Part shown: in pieces, positions 8,344-17,906 of the stretch
Layout of the letters: the number at the start of each line of letters is the position of its first letter
How positions within the stretch are numbered: the first letter of the stretch is position 1
Source of the DNA: CAYPZT01 sp964415435
Lineage (GTDB): Bacteria > Patescibacteriota > Microgenomatia > UBA1406 > GWC2-37-13
Length of the DNA stretch: 47,457 nucleotides
Direction: 5' to 3'
Assembly (NCBI GenBank): GCA_964415435.1
Contig: CAYPZT010000005.1
Coordinates: forward strand, 1-47,457
Made by a program: the position numbers and the translations under genes
Notes under the pieces: generated by a model
Database searches by the model: none
Told to the model about the DNA's origin: nothing
The model's input: the letters and a program-made list of their open reading frames with translations, nothing else

Positions 8344-8895
8344 ATGTATCTTATTGTTGGTCTTGGAAATCCTGGCGATAAATATAGAGAAACGAGGCAT
8401 AATGCCGGCTTTTTGTTTATTGACTACCTCCACCACTTTTTCGCCTCTCCTCCCTTCTCTGGGCAATTTAAATCAGAAGTCAGTAGCTTTAAAAAGAGAG
8501 AGGAAAAAATAATTTTAGCCAAACCGCAGGCCTTCATGAATGTATCCGGTCCCGAAGTACAAAAACTCGCCTCATTCTATAATGTAGACTCTCAGCGTAT
8601 TCTTATTGCGCATGACGATCTGGATATACCGTTAGGAAAGTTTAAAATTGATCATGGCTTAGGTCCAGCTCTTCACAACGGCATAACTTCGATTGAATCT
8701 GCGCTATCTGAGTCCGGCTTTTACCGAGTACGAATAGGTGTCGATAATAGACAGGCCGGGGTAAAAATTCCGGGAGAAGCATATGTTCTTGGAAAATTTA
8801 CGGGGGAAGAACTGGCAATATTGAACGGCTTATTCCCACATATCGTAGAACTTCTTGGAAATGAATATAGAACAGCATTTCCTTTTTTTAAGTAG
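8344..8895 (+). CDS. pth: peptidyl-tRNA hydrolase
   Basis: Pth releases peptidyl-tRNAs that drop off ribosomes by cleaving the ester between peptide and tRNA. From the ATG at 8344 the protein is 183 aa, the usual length, and starts MYLIVGLGNPGDKY. Family signatures seen: GLGNPG near the N terminus, the catalytic His in RHNAGF (residue 19), FMNVSG, the HDDLD acidic site and HNG before the C-terminal helix. All key residues are present. An earlier in-frame ATG at 8329 is rejected because it lies upstream of the -10 box. Confidence 0.93.
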   Translation: MYLIVGLGNPGDKYRETRHNAGFLFIDYLHHFFASPPFSGQFKSEVSSFKKREEKIILAKPQAFMNVSGPEVQKLASFYNVDSQRILIAHDDLDIPLGKFKIDHGLGPALHNGITSIESALSESGFYRVRIGVDNRQAGVKIPGEAYVLGKFTGEELAILNGLFPHIVELLGNEYRTAFPFFK

Positions 8896-8919
8896 TCGCG
8901 CTCACGACTATTCACATAC

Positions 8920-10125
8920 GTGAGACACCCTATTGATCAAAAAAGTAGTTCATCTATGAAAAAAATACTAGAGGATAGATATGCCGCTTATCGGGAAAGC
9001 ATTATTATCAATAAATACAAAAGGCAGGTAACGTTAAAAAAGCCTTTCACAGTAAGCTTTCTCGATATTGATTCGACCATAGCTGATACCCGCCCGAAAC
9101 GAAGTAATGAAGTGCGGACACTGTTGGATAAAGGGAACTGTGGCATTGTATTTGTAACCTCCCGTACCGAAGAAATACTCATAACTGAGGCTTCACGTAA
9201 AAAGTCAAAATTATTTATACGTCCTCTCCCGCACTTGGGTATAAAAATTACAAAAGAAGCGGATAAAAAAAGAGTTGTCCGCTATTATGTCGACCCGGCA
9301 AAAATCATACAGCAAGGACTCCTTGATCCGGATGTAATCGTTGGATCAACCGGTGCTTCTATATGGATACGCCAGGAGGATGGCTCATATATGGCCGATG
9401 TCAGCTATACGGACCGCTTCGACATCGACGGCACCGCATGGCGTACCTCCTTTGAAAGGTTTCTGAAGCGTATCAAAGGAGAACGCTACTGCCGTCTCTC
9501 TCCTTTCGATGATAAGGCGCTTTATGAAGAAAATAAAACTGACGTATATCCGCCTGACTATCGCATACAGCTGCTTTTCTCAGATTTACGAGGACTTAAA
9601 ACCTTTCGGAATCATTTTCATCATAAGAACTTCGAGTATACCTATGAAAATTTTTCATTTACCAACGACAGTAAGCCCCAGATCGGCAGATTTTCAGGCT
9701 ATGTAACGCCCCGTTTTGGCACAAAGCTTCAGGCCAAGCTCCACATCCTGCGATCAATTCTCGCCCTCGTCAAAACTGCACAGTATGCACACCTGAATGT
9801 TTTGACTGCCGGCGACAGCTGGCCGGACTTACTGATGGCAACGGAAACCGTTGTACCAAATGAAACATTTATTCTGGCTGGCAGTTCTCGTCTTCTGAAA
9901 CCTCTTCTTGCTTCAATACACACAAAACGCTCTGTTTTTTTTGCTGGTGAACCTATTGGCTTATTAGCTAGAAAACTAAAAACGACCGACAAAAAGGGAG
10001 TGTACATCTACACTACCCCACACAAATATCCGCTCCGCTTTGTGATTCTTGACGAACTATATAAAGCGTCTTCGCCATCTGAGAGTATTTTTCAGTATTT
10101 GCACGAAGGACTGGATGGACGGTAA
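8920..10125 (+). CDS. HAD-superfamily sugar-phosphatase-like protein
   Basis: A 401-aa cytoplasmic HAD protein. Motif I is FLDIDSTIADTR at about residues 46-57 (nucleophile Asp and acid/base Asp), motif II is the Ser or Thr in FVTSR, and motif IV is AGDSWPD near residue 305. The large middle region fits a type IIB (Cof-like) cap, as in trehalose-6-phosphate, sucrose-6-phosphate or mannosyl-phosphoglycerate phosphatases. It precedes a GT4 enzyme and an OtsA-type synthase on the same strand, so dephosphorylating the OtsA product is the best guess. The GTG at 8920 is taken as start (TATTCA 5 bases before); the ATG at 8956 is possible and costs no domain residues. Confidence 0.65.
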   Translation: MRHPIDQKSSSSMKKILEDRYAAYRESIIINKYKRQVTLKKPFTVSFLDIDSTIADTRPKRSNEVRTLLDKGNCGIVFVTSRTEEILITEASRKKSKLFIRPLPHLGIKITKEADKKRVVRYYVDPAKIIQQGLLDPDVIVGSTGASIWIRQEDGSYMADVSYTDRFDIDGTAWRTSFERFLKRIKGERYCRLSPFDDKALYEENKTDVYPPDYRIQLLFSDLRGLKTFRNHFHHKNFEYTYENFSFTNDSKPQIGRFSGYVTPRFGTKLQAKLHILRSILALVKTAQYAHLNVLTAGDSWPDLLMATETVVPNETFILAGSSRLLKPLLASIHTKRSVFFAGEPIGLLARKLKTTDKKGVYIYTTPHKYPLRFVILDELYKASSPSESIFQYLHEGLDGR

Positions 10126-10209
10126 TGCTTTTAAGGCTTTTTAAGTTCTTCTTACTTTTCTCTTACGCCATACTTGCCGGCGCCTTACGAAGCGACGTTA
10201 TGATGAGTC

Positions 10210-11268
10210 ATGTTAAAGATAGCACAGGTCGGATCCCTCTGGGAAACGACTCCGCCTCCGGGCTATGGAGGGACAGAGCGGGTCCAATATAGTTTGACCG
10301 AGGGGCTTGTAAAACAGGGACACAGAGTTACTCTCTTTGCTTGTGGAGGTTCAGAAACGTCTGGCGAGTTGGTTTCTGTCTATCCGCGGCCCCTCTTCCG
10401 TGACGGTATACCCTGGACTAATCTCATGTATCCCCTTCTTAATATAACAGCCGCCTTTGACAGGCAGGCAGAGTTCGATATTATTCACATGCATCTCAAC
10501 AAGTCATCCGATTATCTCAGCATGCCGCTAGCAAAAAGCATATCCCACAAAGTAGTCTTCACACTTCATTTTCCTTACCCCTCAAGCCAAAAACGCCTGG
10601 ATCGACACAAAGTGTTTCAAAAATACAAAGACCTGAACTTTGTGAGTATATCGGAAGCTGCACGCCGAGGAGGCGAGAACCTCAACTGGCGCGCGACTGT
10701 ATATAACGGTATAACTATAGATGAGTTTTCGTTCAGCGATGCTCCTGGAAATCACTTCATATGGCTGGGAAAATTTAATCCCGATAAGGGAGTGCATATT
10801 GCTATGGAGGCTTGCCTCAAGGCCAAAAAGAAGTTGGTACTTGCCGGTAAAATTGATGTCCAAGAAAAGGAAGACTATCGTTACTTTAAGGAAAAAATTG
10901 AGCCTTTTATAGATAATGATCAAATTAGTTACATCGGAGAAGTCGGCGGGAGGAAAAAAAGCGATTTCCTTGGGAGCGGAATCGCATTTTTAAACCCAAT
11001 TGAGTGGAACGAGCCTTTCGGCCTTGTAATGACCGAATCCATGGCATGCGGCACTCCTGTCATCTCCTACTCCAACGGTGCCGCGCCCGAACTCATCAGG
11101 GACGGCACAACCGGAATTCTCGTTAAAAACATCGATGAAATGCTACAAGCAATGGAAAAGGCACATACACTAAGTCGCAAAGCATGTCGCTCTCATGTGA
11201 AGGAGCGATTCGGTGCGGAACAGATGACTTCTTCCTATGAACGTGTTTATCAATCCCTCATGAGCTAA
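10210..11268 (+). CDS. GT4-family glycosyltransferase
   Basis: A 352-aa GT-B fold enzyme. The N-terminal domain has PPPGYGGTERV, the acceptor-side glycine loop, and the C-terminal domain has WLGKFNPDKGVHIA and the nucleotide-sugar site NEPFGLVMTESMACGTPVI, with the paired Glu residues of the GT4 E-x7-E motif. It transfers a sugar from a nucleotide donor; donor and acceptor are unknown. It lies between the HAD phosphatase and otsA, 6 bases before the latter, suggesting a sugar-phosphate or glycolipid pathway shared with them. TATGAT at 10199-10204 ends 5 bases before the ATG, so an internal leaderless transcript may start here. Confidence 0.85.
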   Translation: MLKIAQVGSLWETTPPPGYGGTERVQYSLTEGLVKQGHRVTLFACGGSETSGELVSVYPRPLFRDGIPWTNLMYPLLNITAAFDRQAEFDIIHMHLNKSSDYLSMPLAKSISHKVVFTLHFPYPSSQKRLDRHKVFQKYKDLNFVSISEAARRGGENLNWRATVYNGITIDEFSFSDAPGNHFIWLGKFNPDKGVHIAMEACLKAKKKLVLAGKIDVQEKEDYRYFKEKIEPFIDNDQISYIGEVGGRKKSDFLGSGIAFLNPIEWNEPFGLVMTESMACGTPVISYSNGAAPELIRDGTTGILVKNIDEMLQAMEKAHTLSRKACRSHVKERFGAEQMTSSYERVYQSLMS

Positions 11269-11274
11269 CTAACC

Positions 11275-12753
11275 ATGACAAACGCCAAGGATCTCGACGC
11301 ATTTTTGAAAAAAAACATGGCAAATCGCCGGTTTATCGTCGCGCTCCAAAGAGAACCGTCTTCCCATATATACGATGAAAATGGCGGCGTAAAGGTCCAA
11401 AGAAGTGCAGGTGGAGTACACGTACTTCTGGATTCTGTTCTCAGGGAAACGGGCGGAACGGTAGTCGCCATGGCGTCAGGAAATGCAGATAAAGAGGTTG
11501 TCGATGAAAACAATAAGGTTACCATTGAAACAGATAGCAAACCGTATACTCTTAAACGCATCTTTCTTAAGCCTGAGGAATACGAAGGATTTTATTATGG
11601 ATTCGCTAACCAGACCCTGTGGCCACTGTTTCATGTGGTATTTGTGAAACCGATATTTAATCCTCAGTGGTGGAACAAGTATGTGACAGTAAACAGAATT
11701 TTCGCTGAGGCGATTTTGTCAGAGATCGGAAGCGATGAAGACGCTGCTGTCTGGGTAAATGATTATCAGCTTGCACTCGTGCCCAAGATGCTCCATGAAG
11801 TTAAACCAAAACTCGCCATAGGTACCTTTTGGCACATACCCTGGCCCACTCATGAGATATTCCGCATTTGTCCCTGGCGGCGCGAGATACTTGAAGGGAT
11901 GTTGGGATCAGACTTCATCAGCTTTCATCGTGATTATCATGTGGATAACTTTGTTAGCTGTGCACGCCGGGAACTCGGCCTTATGGTCGAGTCAGAACCA
12001 ACAACCGTAATCCGTTATGGGCACAGGACTCAGCTTGCGAATCTTCCTGCAGGAATAGACTTTGACGAAGTACAAAAAGCGAGTCTCGTAGGCAAGGAAT
12101 ATGGAAAAGAGATCATTAAGAATGACTTCGGCTTTGATACAGAGTATATGGCAATTGGTGTTGAGCGGGTCGAGTATACGAAGGGCCTCGTCGAACGGCT
12201 CAAAATACTCGAAGTTTTTTTTGAAAAATATCCTGAATACCATGGTAGGTTTACCTACCTTTCCATAGCTCCCCCCTCTCGCATCCAGATACCCGCTTAT
12301 AAAGAATACAGCGACGCCGTTTTTGGCCTTGTTGAAAAGATAAATAAAAAGTACGGAACTTCTGGCTGGAAACCGCTCCATTTCGTGAACAAAAACATTC
12401 CTCGTGAACGCCTGTTTGCTTATTATCGCCTATCGGATATATGTCTCGTTACCTCACTTGACGATGGGATGAACCTCGTTGCAAAAGAGTTCGTTCTTGC
12501 GTGCAATCCTAAAAAAAGCATGTTGCTTTTGTCAAAATTTACGGGTGCCGCTAAAGATCTGCGTAAGTCTATGCTTATTAATCCGTACGACACGGAGGGC
12601 TCTGCCAACGCCCTTTTTGAGGCACTTACTATGGACCCAGCTGAAAAACTCAAGCGGAATGAGGAAATGGTGCAGGTATTAAAGGAGCTTAATATTTACC
12701 AATGGGCTATCCGGTTCCTCCAAGCTACCATTAGAGCGAACGAGGACGAGTAA
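11275..12753 (+). CDS. otsA: trehalose-6-phosphate synthase-like GT20 glycosyltransferase
   Basis: A 492-aa GT20 enzyme that in the family joins UDP- or ADP-glucose to glucose-6-phosphate. Signatures seen: SAGGVH (44-49), FANQTLWPLFH (110-120), GTFWHIPWP with the active-site His187, ERVEYTKG (297-304) with the phosphate/nucleotide-binding Arg298 and Lys303, and DDGMNLVAKE (396-405). The usual HDYHL is NDYQL (162-166): the Asp is kept but both His are changed. The key substrate-binding residues known from E. coli OtsA are thus present, but a related acceptor (for example glycerol-phosphate, as in glucosylglycerol synthases) is not excluded. It is cotranscribed with the upstream GT4 and probably with the HAD phosphatase. 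Confidence 0.85.
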   Translation: MTNAKDLDAFLKKNMANRRFIVALQREPSSHIYDENGGVKVQRSAGGVHVLLDSVLRETGGTVVAMASGNADKEVVDENNKVTIETDSKPYTLKRIFLKPEEYEGFYYGFANQTLWPLFHVVFVKPIFNPQWWNKYVTVNRIFAEAILSEIGSDEDAAVWVNDYQLALVPKMLHEVKPKLAIGTFWHIPWPTHEIFRICPWRREILEGMLGSDFISFHRDYHVDNFVSCARRELGLMVESEPTTVIRYGHRTQLANLPAGIDFDEVQKASLVGKEYGKEIIKNDFGFDTEYMAIGVERVEYTKGLVERLKILEVFFEKYPEYHGRFTYLSIAPPSRIQIPAYKEYSDAVFGLVEKINKKYGTSGWKPLHFVNKNIPRERLFAYYRLSDICLVTSLDDGMNLVAKEFVLACNPKKSMLLLSKFTGAAKDLRKSMLINPYDTEGSANALFEALTMDPAEKLKRNEEMVQVLKELNIYQWAIRFLQATIRANEDE

Positions 12754-12779
12754 AATTCTTACTTTCCTCTTACTTCTTA

Positions 12780-12808
12780 TTGACACAACTTTTGATTTTT
12801 GCTATATT
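12780..12808 (+). promoter_or_regulatory. sigma-70-type promoter of the GDE-like gene
   Basis: TTGACA (12780-12785) and TATATT (12803-12808) are 17 bases apart. Unlike most promoters here it leaves a leader of about 65 bases before the ATG at 12880. Confidence 0.8.
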
Positions 12809-12811
12809 TAT

Positions 12812-12827
12812 CAATACATCTGTATTG
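12812..12827 (+). promoter_or_regulatory. inverted repeat over the predicted transcription start (possible operator)
   Basis: CAATACA-TC-TGTATTG is a perfect 7-base inverted repeat with a 2-base centre, starting 4 bases after the -10 box. Its position suits a repressor site controlling the GDE-like gene; no cognate regulator is identified. Confidence 0.45.
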
Positions 12828-12879
12828 TGTGGGAAGTCGCTTCTTTCATCTCCTCGTTACATGTTTTTAATTTTTTGCT

Positions 12880-14200
12880 ATGAATCATCATTCAGCCACC
12901 AGCATAGGCGAACTGTCCATCGCGACGCTTTCGAAACTTGTCACTGAACACGGCATCTATGCCTCCTCTGCCCTCGGACATGCAGGTATGTATTACGCAT
13001 TTTTTGGCCGCGATACCGCAATCACCACCTATCTCATCGCACAAACTGAAAAACAAACGGGCAAAACCCATTTAGCTCCAAAGGCCGTTTCAGGCCTTCT
13101 CAATCTTATGAAGTGGCAGAGTCAAACTGATAACCCTGCAACAGGTGAAGAGTTTGGTAAATTTCCTCACGAAATTCGCACCGATGAAAAGTATTACCTT
13201 CATCTGACGGAAGGATTTCTAAAACAAGGAAAAAAATCCTGGTATGTAGATCCAAAGGATAAAGTCATGAAAAACTGGGATACCAATGACGGTACACCAC
13301 TCTGGATAATTGTTGCTTCACGCCTCTACGAAAAAGGTATGCTCGAAATGAGCTCAGAGGTCCGATCCGCACTTCGCAACGGACTCCTCTGGTGTATTCG
13401 CAACATGAAAGACCATCAAGGATTTGCCGGTTACACATATAACCCAGATCGTGAATGGTCAGGCCTTATCAACCACACATGGAAAGATAGCGAGTACTCT
13501 TATCTTCATGAAGACGGTAGCAAACCAGTTCATCCCATAAAGGATGTAGTTGTAAATACCCTTACCTGNNNNNNNNNNATATGGGCAAAAAGTATTCAGC
13601 TCAGTAGATCCTCATTTCTCAAAGCTTCTCAAAACTCATGCTGAGGATCTGAAAGAAAGATTCAATGATGAAAAAACAGGTTTTATCATGGAGGACAAGA
13701 CAAGCGGAGAATATTATCTTGCAGAGGCCATTGATAAACATAGTAAAAAATTAACCGGTATAAGCTGCGATGCCGCTCTTTCGCTCTGGGCACATGTTGA
13801 CGGAGAAACTATCATCGAAAAAAAGTACACCCGCTCAATTATAAAACGCATCATGCTTTCCGATATGTTCGATCCGGAAGCCGGAATCCGCACGTACAGT
13901 TCGAGCGGTAAAGCATATGATCCGGTTGCTTATCATAGAGGCCCTCACACTTTCTGGCCATTCGTATCGGCGCTCATTGCCGATGGTCTCAATGAGCTTG
14001 GGTATATTTATGAATCCCGGCAGATCCTGACTGCCATGGTCCGGGGAATCACTAAGTTTGATTCATGTATTGAAATGTTTGTGAAAAACGATACAAATTA
14101 CCAGAAATTCCGTGAACCAACAACCGGCCAGGAAAGCGCAAACGACCAGGCCTGGACTGCCGCCTCATTGTACTATGCGTCTCATTTCTTACAAAAGTAG
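12880..14200 (+). CDS. GDE-type glycoside hydrolase (glycogen-debranching/amylo-1,6-glucosidase-like), split by an assembly gap
   Basis: Two open frames, 12880-13568 and 13580-14200, join into one protein of about 440 aa once the gap length is allowed to vary; the ten N put them out of frame. The first half has FFGRDTAI (compare FGRDSLI of GDE proteins), GEEFGKFPHEIR (compare the GKILHE motif with its acidic residue) and DTNDGTPLW. The second half reads from YGQKVFSS through YHRGPHTFWPF to DQAWTAAS, the usual end of the (alpha/alpha)6 barrel. In the family it cleaves alpha-1,6-glucosidic bonds; in this context it may hydrolyse the product of the otsA-linked pathway. No signal peptide, so it is cytoplasmic. 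GH15 or GH63 relatives are alternatives. Confidence 0.75.
13569..13578. other. assembly gap (10 N) causing apparent frameshift
   Basis: Ten N inside the GDE-like gene. The coding frames before and after do not agree through ten bases, so the true gap differs from ten by 1 or 2 modulo 3. Confidence 0.97.
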
Positions 14201-14312
14201 CCAATGAATACTAATTATGGTCTTGCAAAAGTCCGTGTATATATGTTAAACCAAGACAAAATGGTATAATACGAGTGGTTTTCATCTTGTTTAATATATT
14301 ACACTTATAAAG

Positions 14313-15491
14313 ATGGCGGAGAAAAAGCTGAGAGTGCTCTACCTGCAAACGTTTCCCCTCTACGGTTCCGGATCCGGGACATACGCACGCTATTTGGCAA
14401 AGGAAATAAACAAAACCCACTACGCAGCGATGGTTGCGCCAGATACACGGCCAATTGACGGTGTGAAGGTGTATCCGATTAAGATGCCGTTTAATGTTTC
14501 GTTCACCGGGCATCCTGAATGGAAAAACAGCAAACTATACAAGGACCTTACGCCCCGAGAGATATGGACTATATATAAAAGCTTTCTCAATACCTCTATC
14601 GAGGCAGTTGAGGATTTTAAGCCAAATATCATCCACGTGCACCATGCATTCCCCTTCTCGTGGGCCGCACGCTTTATCAAATCAACATATCTTGTCCCCT
14701 ATATTATCACTATCCATGGGTCGGAATTGCCGACTGCACAGAAAAATAAGCGATATATTGCCCTGACAATGGACTCGCTTAGAAGAGCGCGCAGAATTAT
14801 ACCCAACTCATACTACACCCGTGACTGGATGCTTAAGGTATTCGGCGATGAATATCGCGATCAAATCCGCGTAATTCCCGGAGGAGTGGATATAAATAAA
14901 TTTCATAAGGTAAATACTGACGATATAGATAGGCAGTTTGGTATAAAGGGTGAAAAAATAGTTGTATTTGCGGGAAAGCTTACCGCCTATAAAGGAGTTA
15001 AATATCTGGTGAGAGCAGCTAAAAAAATACGCGGCAAGGTTCTAATACTCGGCGACGGACCTGAGCGAAGGAATTTACAGCAACTTGCGAAAGATGAGAA
15101 TATCAGAAATATACAGTTTTTGGGCCACCTAGGCAGTGACACAAATTTTTTGGTAAAGTTTTACACCCGTGCGGATGTATTTGTTGCTCCATCTGTATGG
15201 GATGAACCTCTCGGTCTAGTAATTCTAGAATCTATGGCATGTGAAACACCTGTCGTAGTAACTCGTAAAGGAGGCATCCCGCTTGCTGTTAAGGAAGGGA
15301 AAAATGGGTTATTCATTCGTCCCCGTAACTCAAATGACATAGCCCAAAAAGTAAACTATCTCCTTGATAATGAAGAACGACGCGTAAAGATGGGTAAAGT
15401 TGCTCGCGAGGTTGCAATTGACCAGTTCTCATGGGAAAAAATCGGAGCACGCTTCTCCCGTATCTACGAGCAGTTTGCAAACAAACCATAG
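14313..15491 (+). CDS. GT4-family glycosyltransferase
   Basis: A 392-aa GT-B enzyme. The N-terminal half has GSGSGTYARYLA in the acceptor loop and HVHHAFPFSW; the C-terminal half has FAGKLTAYKGV, ILGDGPER and DEPLGLVILESMACETPVV, the donor-phosphate site with the E-x7-E pair. It differs in length and motif detail from the GT4 proteins at 10210 and 15556 and looks closer to the general PimA/capsular type. Product unknown. TATAAT at 14265-14270 is a candidate -10 box leaving a leader of about 36 bases. Confidence 0.85.
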   Translation: MAEKKLRVLYLQTFPLYGSGSGTYARYLAKEINKTHYAAMVAPDTRPIDGVKVYPIKMPFNVSFTGHPEWKNSKLYKDLTPREIWTIYKSFLNTSIEAVEDFKPNIIHVHHAFPFSWAARFIKSTYLVPYIITIHGSELPTAQKNKRYIALTMDSLRRARRIIPNSYYTRDWMLKVFGDEYRDQIRVIPGGVDINKFHKVNTDDIDRQFGIKGEKIVVFAGKLTAYKGVKYLVRAAKKIRGKVLILGDGPERRNLQQLAKDENIRNIQFLGHLGSDTNFLVKFYTRADVFVAPSVWDEPLGLVILESMACETPVVVTRKGGIPLAVKEGKNGLFIRPRNSNDIAQKVNYLLDNEERRVKMGKVAREVAIDQFSWEKIGARFSRIYEQFANKP

Positions 15492-15555
15492 TACTGGCGC
15501 TCTCTTTAGCAAAAGCCTTCCTTCGGAAATAAAAATACGCTACAATTTGTCTTGC

Positions 15556-16650
15556 ATGAACATCCTTATTGTTTCACTACTAAAAAGAAATGTTGCTCCC
15601 GATACATTATCTTCGCGCCCCCGGATCATTTTTGAGCTGACCCGTGGACTTATAGAAAACGGTCACGATGTTACATTTTTGGGTACCGGTGACAGTTTCA
15701 TTCCAGGCGCAAAAATGATTCCTGTTATTTCCCAAGCATTTGTAAAATTACCCTCATTTGAAAATCCTTTCTATGCGGAAACCTCTTATCTTGTACAGCT
15801 GGAAAAAAAAATTGAGGAGCTTGCCCCACGATTTGATATCATCCATAACCACACTTATCCTGAGTTTATTAATCTTTTTGCGACGGAGCGCGTAAATACA
15901 CCAATTGTTACGACTATACATGCACAGGGAACACCCGAGCTTGATGCAGTTTTATCACTCTTCCCGAAAACATATTTTATTTCTATATCAGAAGCGCATA
16001 AAAGGCTTTTTAAAAAAACAAATATATACAAGGTTGTTTACAATGGCATAGATACAAATCTTTATCAATACTCAGACAAGAAAGAAGACTATCTTCTCTG
16101 GTTAGGCCGCTTGTCGAAGGCAAAAAATAGCGACGGTTCCTATATGGATCCGAAAGGTATCCGTACTGCAATAGAACTGGCTGAAAAAACAGGCGCGCGA
16201 CTTTTGTTAAGCGGCAATGTTGAAGACGGCGCTTTCTTCGAACAGGACGTCAAGCCTCATTTAAATGATAAGATTCAGTGGGTCGGACCAGTAAGTGCTG
16301 AACTTAGTCTTTCTAAAAATGAAGTTGCCTCTCTAATGCAAAAAGCGAAGGCATTTTTGATGCCAATAAACTGGTATGAGCCATTCGGACTCGTGATGGC
16401 CGAGGCAGGAAGCTGCGGCACGCCGGTTATTGCATTTGATAGGGGCTCTGTCCGTGAACTTATAATTGATGGAAAAACAGGTTTTATTGTTGCACCCGAA
16501 AAGGGTGTTGAGGGCTTTATAGAAGCATACGATAAAATCGGAACAATCAGGCCTGGGGACTGCAGAAATCACATTGTCTCAAAATTTTCCACGCAACATA
16601 TGGTAGAAAATTATGAAAAAACATACCACGAAATAATTCAGAAAAAATGA
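15556..16650 (+). CDS. GT4-family glycosyltransferase
   Basis: From the ATG at 15556 (MNILIVSLLKRN) the protein is 364 aa. The frame is open further upstream, but that part overlaps the previous gene and lies before a TACAAT box at 15541-15546, so it is left out. It shows SSRPRIIFELTRGL at the acceptor side, LWLGRLSKAKN, and YEPFGLVMAEAGSCGTPVI at the nucleotide-sugar site. It resembles the GT4 proteins at 10210 and 35086. Its stop is one base before the next start, so the next gene is translationally coupled. Confidence 0.85.
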   Translation: MNILIVSLLKRNVAPDTLSSRPRIIFELTRGLIENGHDVTFLGTGDSFIPGAKMIPVISQAFVKLPSFENPFYAETSYLVQLEKKIEELAPRFDIIHNHTYPEFINLFATERVNTPIVTTIHAQGTPELDAVLSLFPKTYFISISEAHKRLFKKTNIYKVVYNGIDTNLYQYSDKKEDYLLWLGRLSKAKNSDGSYMDPKGIRTAIELAEKTGARLLLSGNVEDGAFFEQDVKPHLNDKIQWVGPVSAELSLSKNEVASLMQKAKAFLMPINWYEPFGLVMAEAGSCGTPVIAFDRGSVRELIIDGKTGFIVAPEKGVEGFIEAYDKIGTIRPGDCRNHIVSKFSTQHMVENYEKTYHEIIQKK

Positions 16651-16651
16651 T

Positions 16652-17887
16652 ATGAAAAATATTGCCATTCTCCACTTTGCATATCCGCCCAACACGGGGG
16701 GAGTTGAAGTACTAATGCAGAAACAAGCACATATTTTAGCGGAACTCGGTTATAACATTTCTATCTACACTGGTTCTGGACAAGAAGCTGATCCGAGAAT
16801 ATCCATAACCGTTGAAAAAATGTTTCAGTCAGTGATGAACTTCAACCCATCTCTTCAGGATAAATTATTAAAATCCGGAGTGGTAGATAATGAATTTTAT
16901 GACACGGCTAAAAAGATAGAGCTTGCGCTTGAACACTATTTGCAAGATACCGCTGTGGTAATCGTCCATAACATGCTCACTATAGTACGAAACCTTCCTT
17001 TTATATACGCGTTTAGACAGTTTGCAGCACATCATCCAGAAAAAAAGCTTATAGCATGGACCCACGATCACTCATACATTACCGAGTTTAAGATAAAGGA
17101 CCTTGCAGTAGTACCTCACTCACCCCTGGAAAAGGAATTACTCATTACTCCCATACAAAACGTAATGTATATAGCAATATCCCAGGCGTTCAAAAAACCC
17201 CTTTGTGAGCTAATGAAGCTAAACAATAGTCAGGTAACGGTAATTCCTGATGGAATCTACACAAAAGACTTTTTACTGATAAATGAGCATTTCTGGAAAC
17301 TGGCCGATGAACTGGGAATTCTAAGCGCCTTTCCTTTACTTTTTGCACCAGTAAATATTCTGGACCGGAAAAATTTAGAATATTCTATTGATGTGGTTTC
17401 AAATCTAAAAAAACATTATCCGACCGTGAAATTCATTATTTCAGGTAACGTATCGAACCACCACAAAACGCAGGACTATCACAGCAAGTTAAAACATCAA
17501 GTGGAACGTTTAGGATTACAGCGTGAAGTTATATTTTTGACAGAAAAAATAAAATCAGGCCTCGACTCATCTGAACTGCGCACATTATACGATCTCACAC
17601 ATGCGGTCCTCTATTTTTCACTCAGTGAAAACTTCGGCCTTCCCCTGCTTGAAACTGCACTTTTAAAGATTCCCCTTTTTGCATCTGATTTACCAGTTTT
17701 CCATGAAATTATCGGAAACAACATACATTATATCGACTATAGAACTGTTTCCCCTTCTGATGCCGCGCTAAAAATCAAGGAGGTTATCGACAATCAGAAG
17801 GAAATCAAAGCTAACCACCTCGTACGAACTTCATTTGACCTGACCGCGCTCGTGAAAGATAGACTCGTACCACTCATTGAGAAGTGA
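16652..17887 (+). CDS. GT4-like glycosyltransferase
   Basis: A 411-aa GT-B protein. PPNTGGVEVLMQKQA gives the N-terminal glycine loop; ENFGLPLLETALLKIPLFA near residue 330 is the nucleotide-sugar site with both Glu. The stretch HDHSYITEF and a central region with longer loops separate it from the other GT4 proteins. It starts one base after the stop of 15556-16650, so the two probably act in the same pathway. Donor and acceptor unknown. Confidence 0.8.
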   Translation: MKNIAILHFAYPPNTGGVEVLMQKQAHILAELGYNISIYTGSGQEADPRISITVEKMFQSVMNFNPSLQDKLLKSGVVDNEFYDTAKKIELALEHYLQDTAVVIVHNMLTIVRNLPFIYAFRQFAAHHPEKKLIAWTHDHSYITEFKIKDLAVVPHSPLEKELLITPIQNVMYIAISQAFKKPLCELMKLNNSQVTVIPDGIYTKDFLLINEHFWKLADELGILSAFPLLFAPVNILDRKNLEYSIDVVSNLKKHYPTVKFIISGNVSNHHKTQDYHSKLKHQVERLGLQREVIFLTEKIKSGLDSSELRTLYDLTHAVLYFSLSENFGLPLLETALLKIPLFASDLPVFHEIIGNNIHYIDYRTVSPSDAALKIKEVIDNQKEIKANHLVRTSFDLTALVKDRLVPLIEK

Positions 17888-17906
17888 CAGTTATTTATAA
17901 AAGCCT

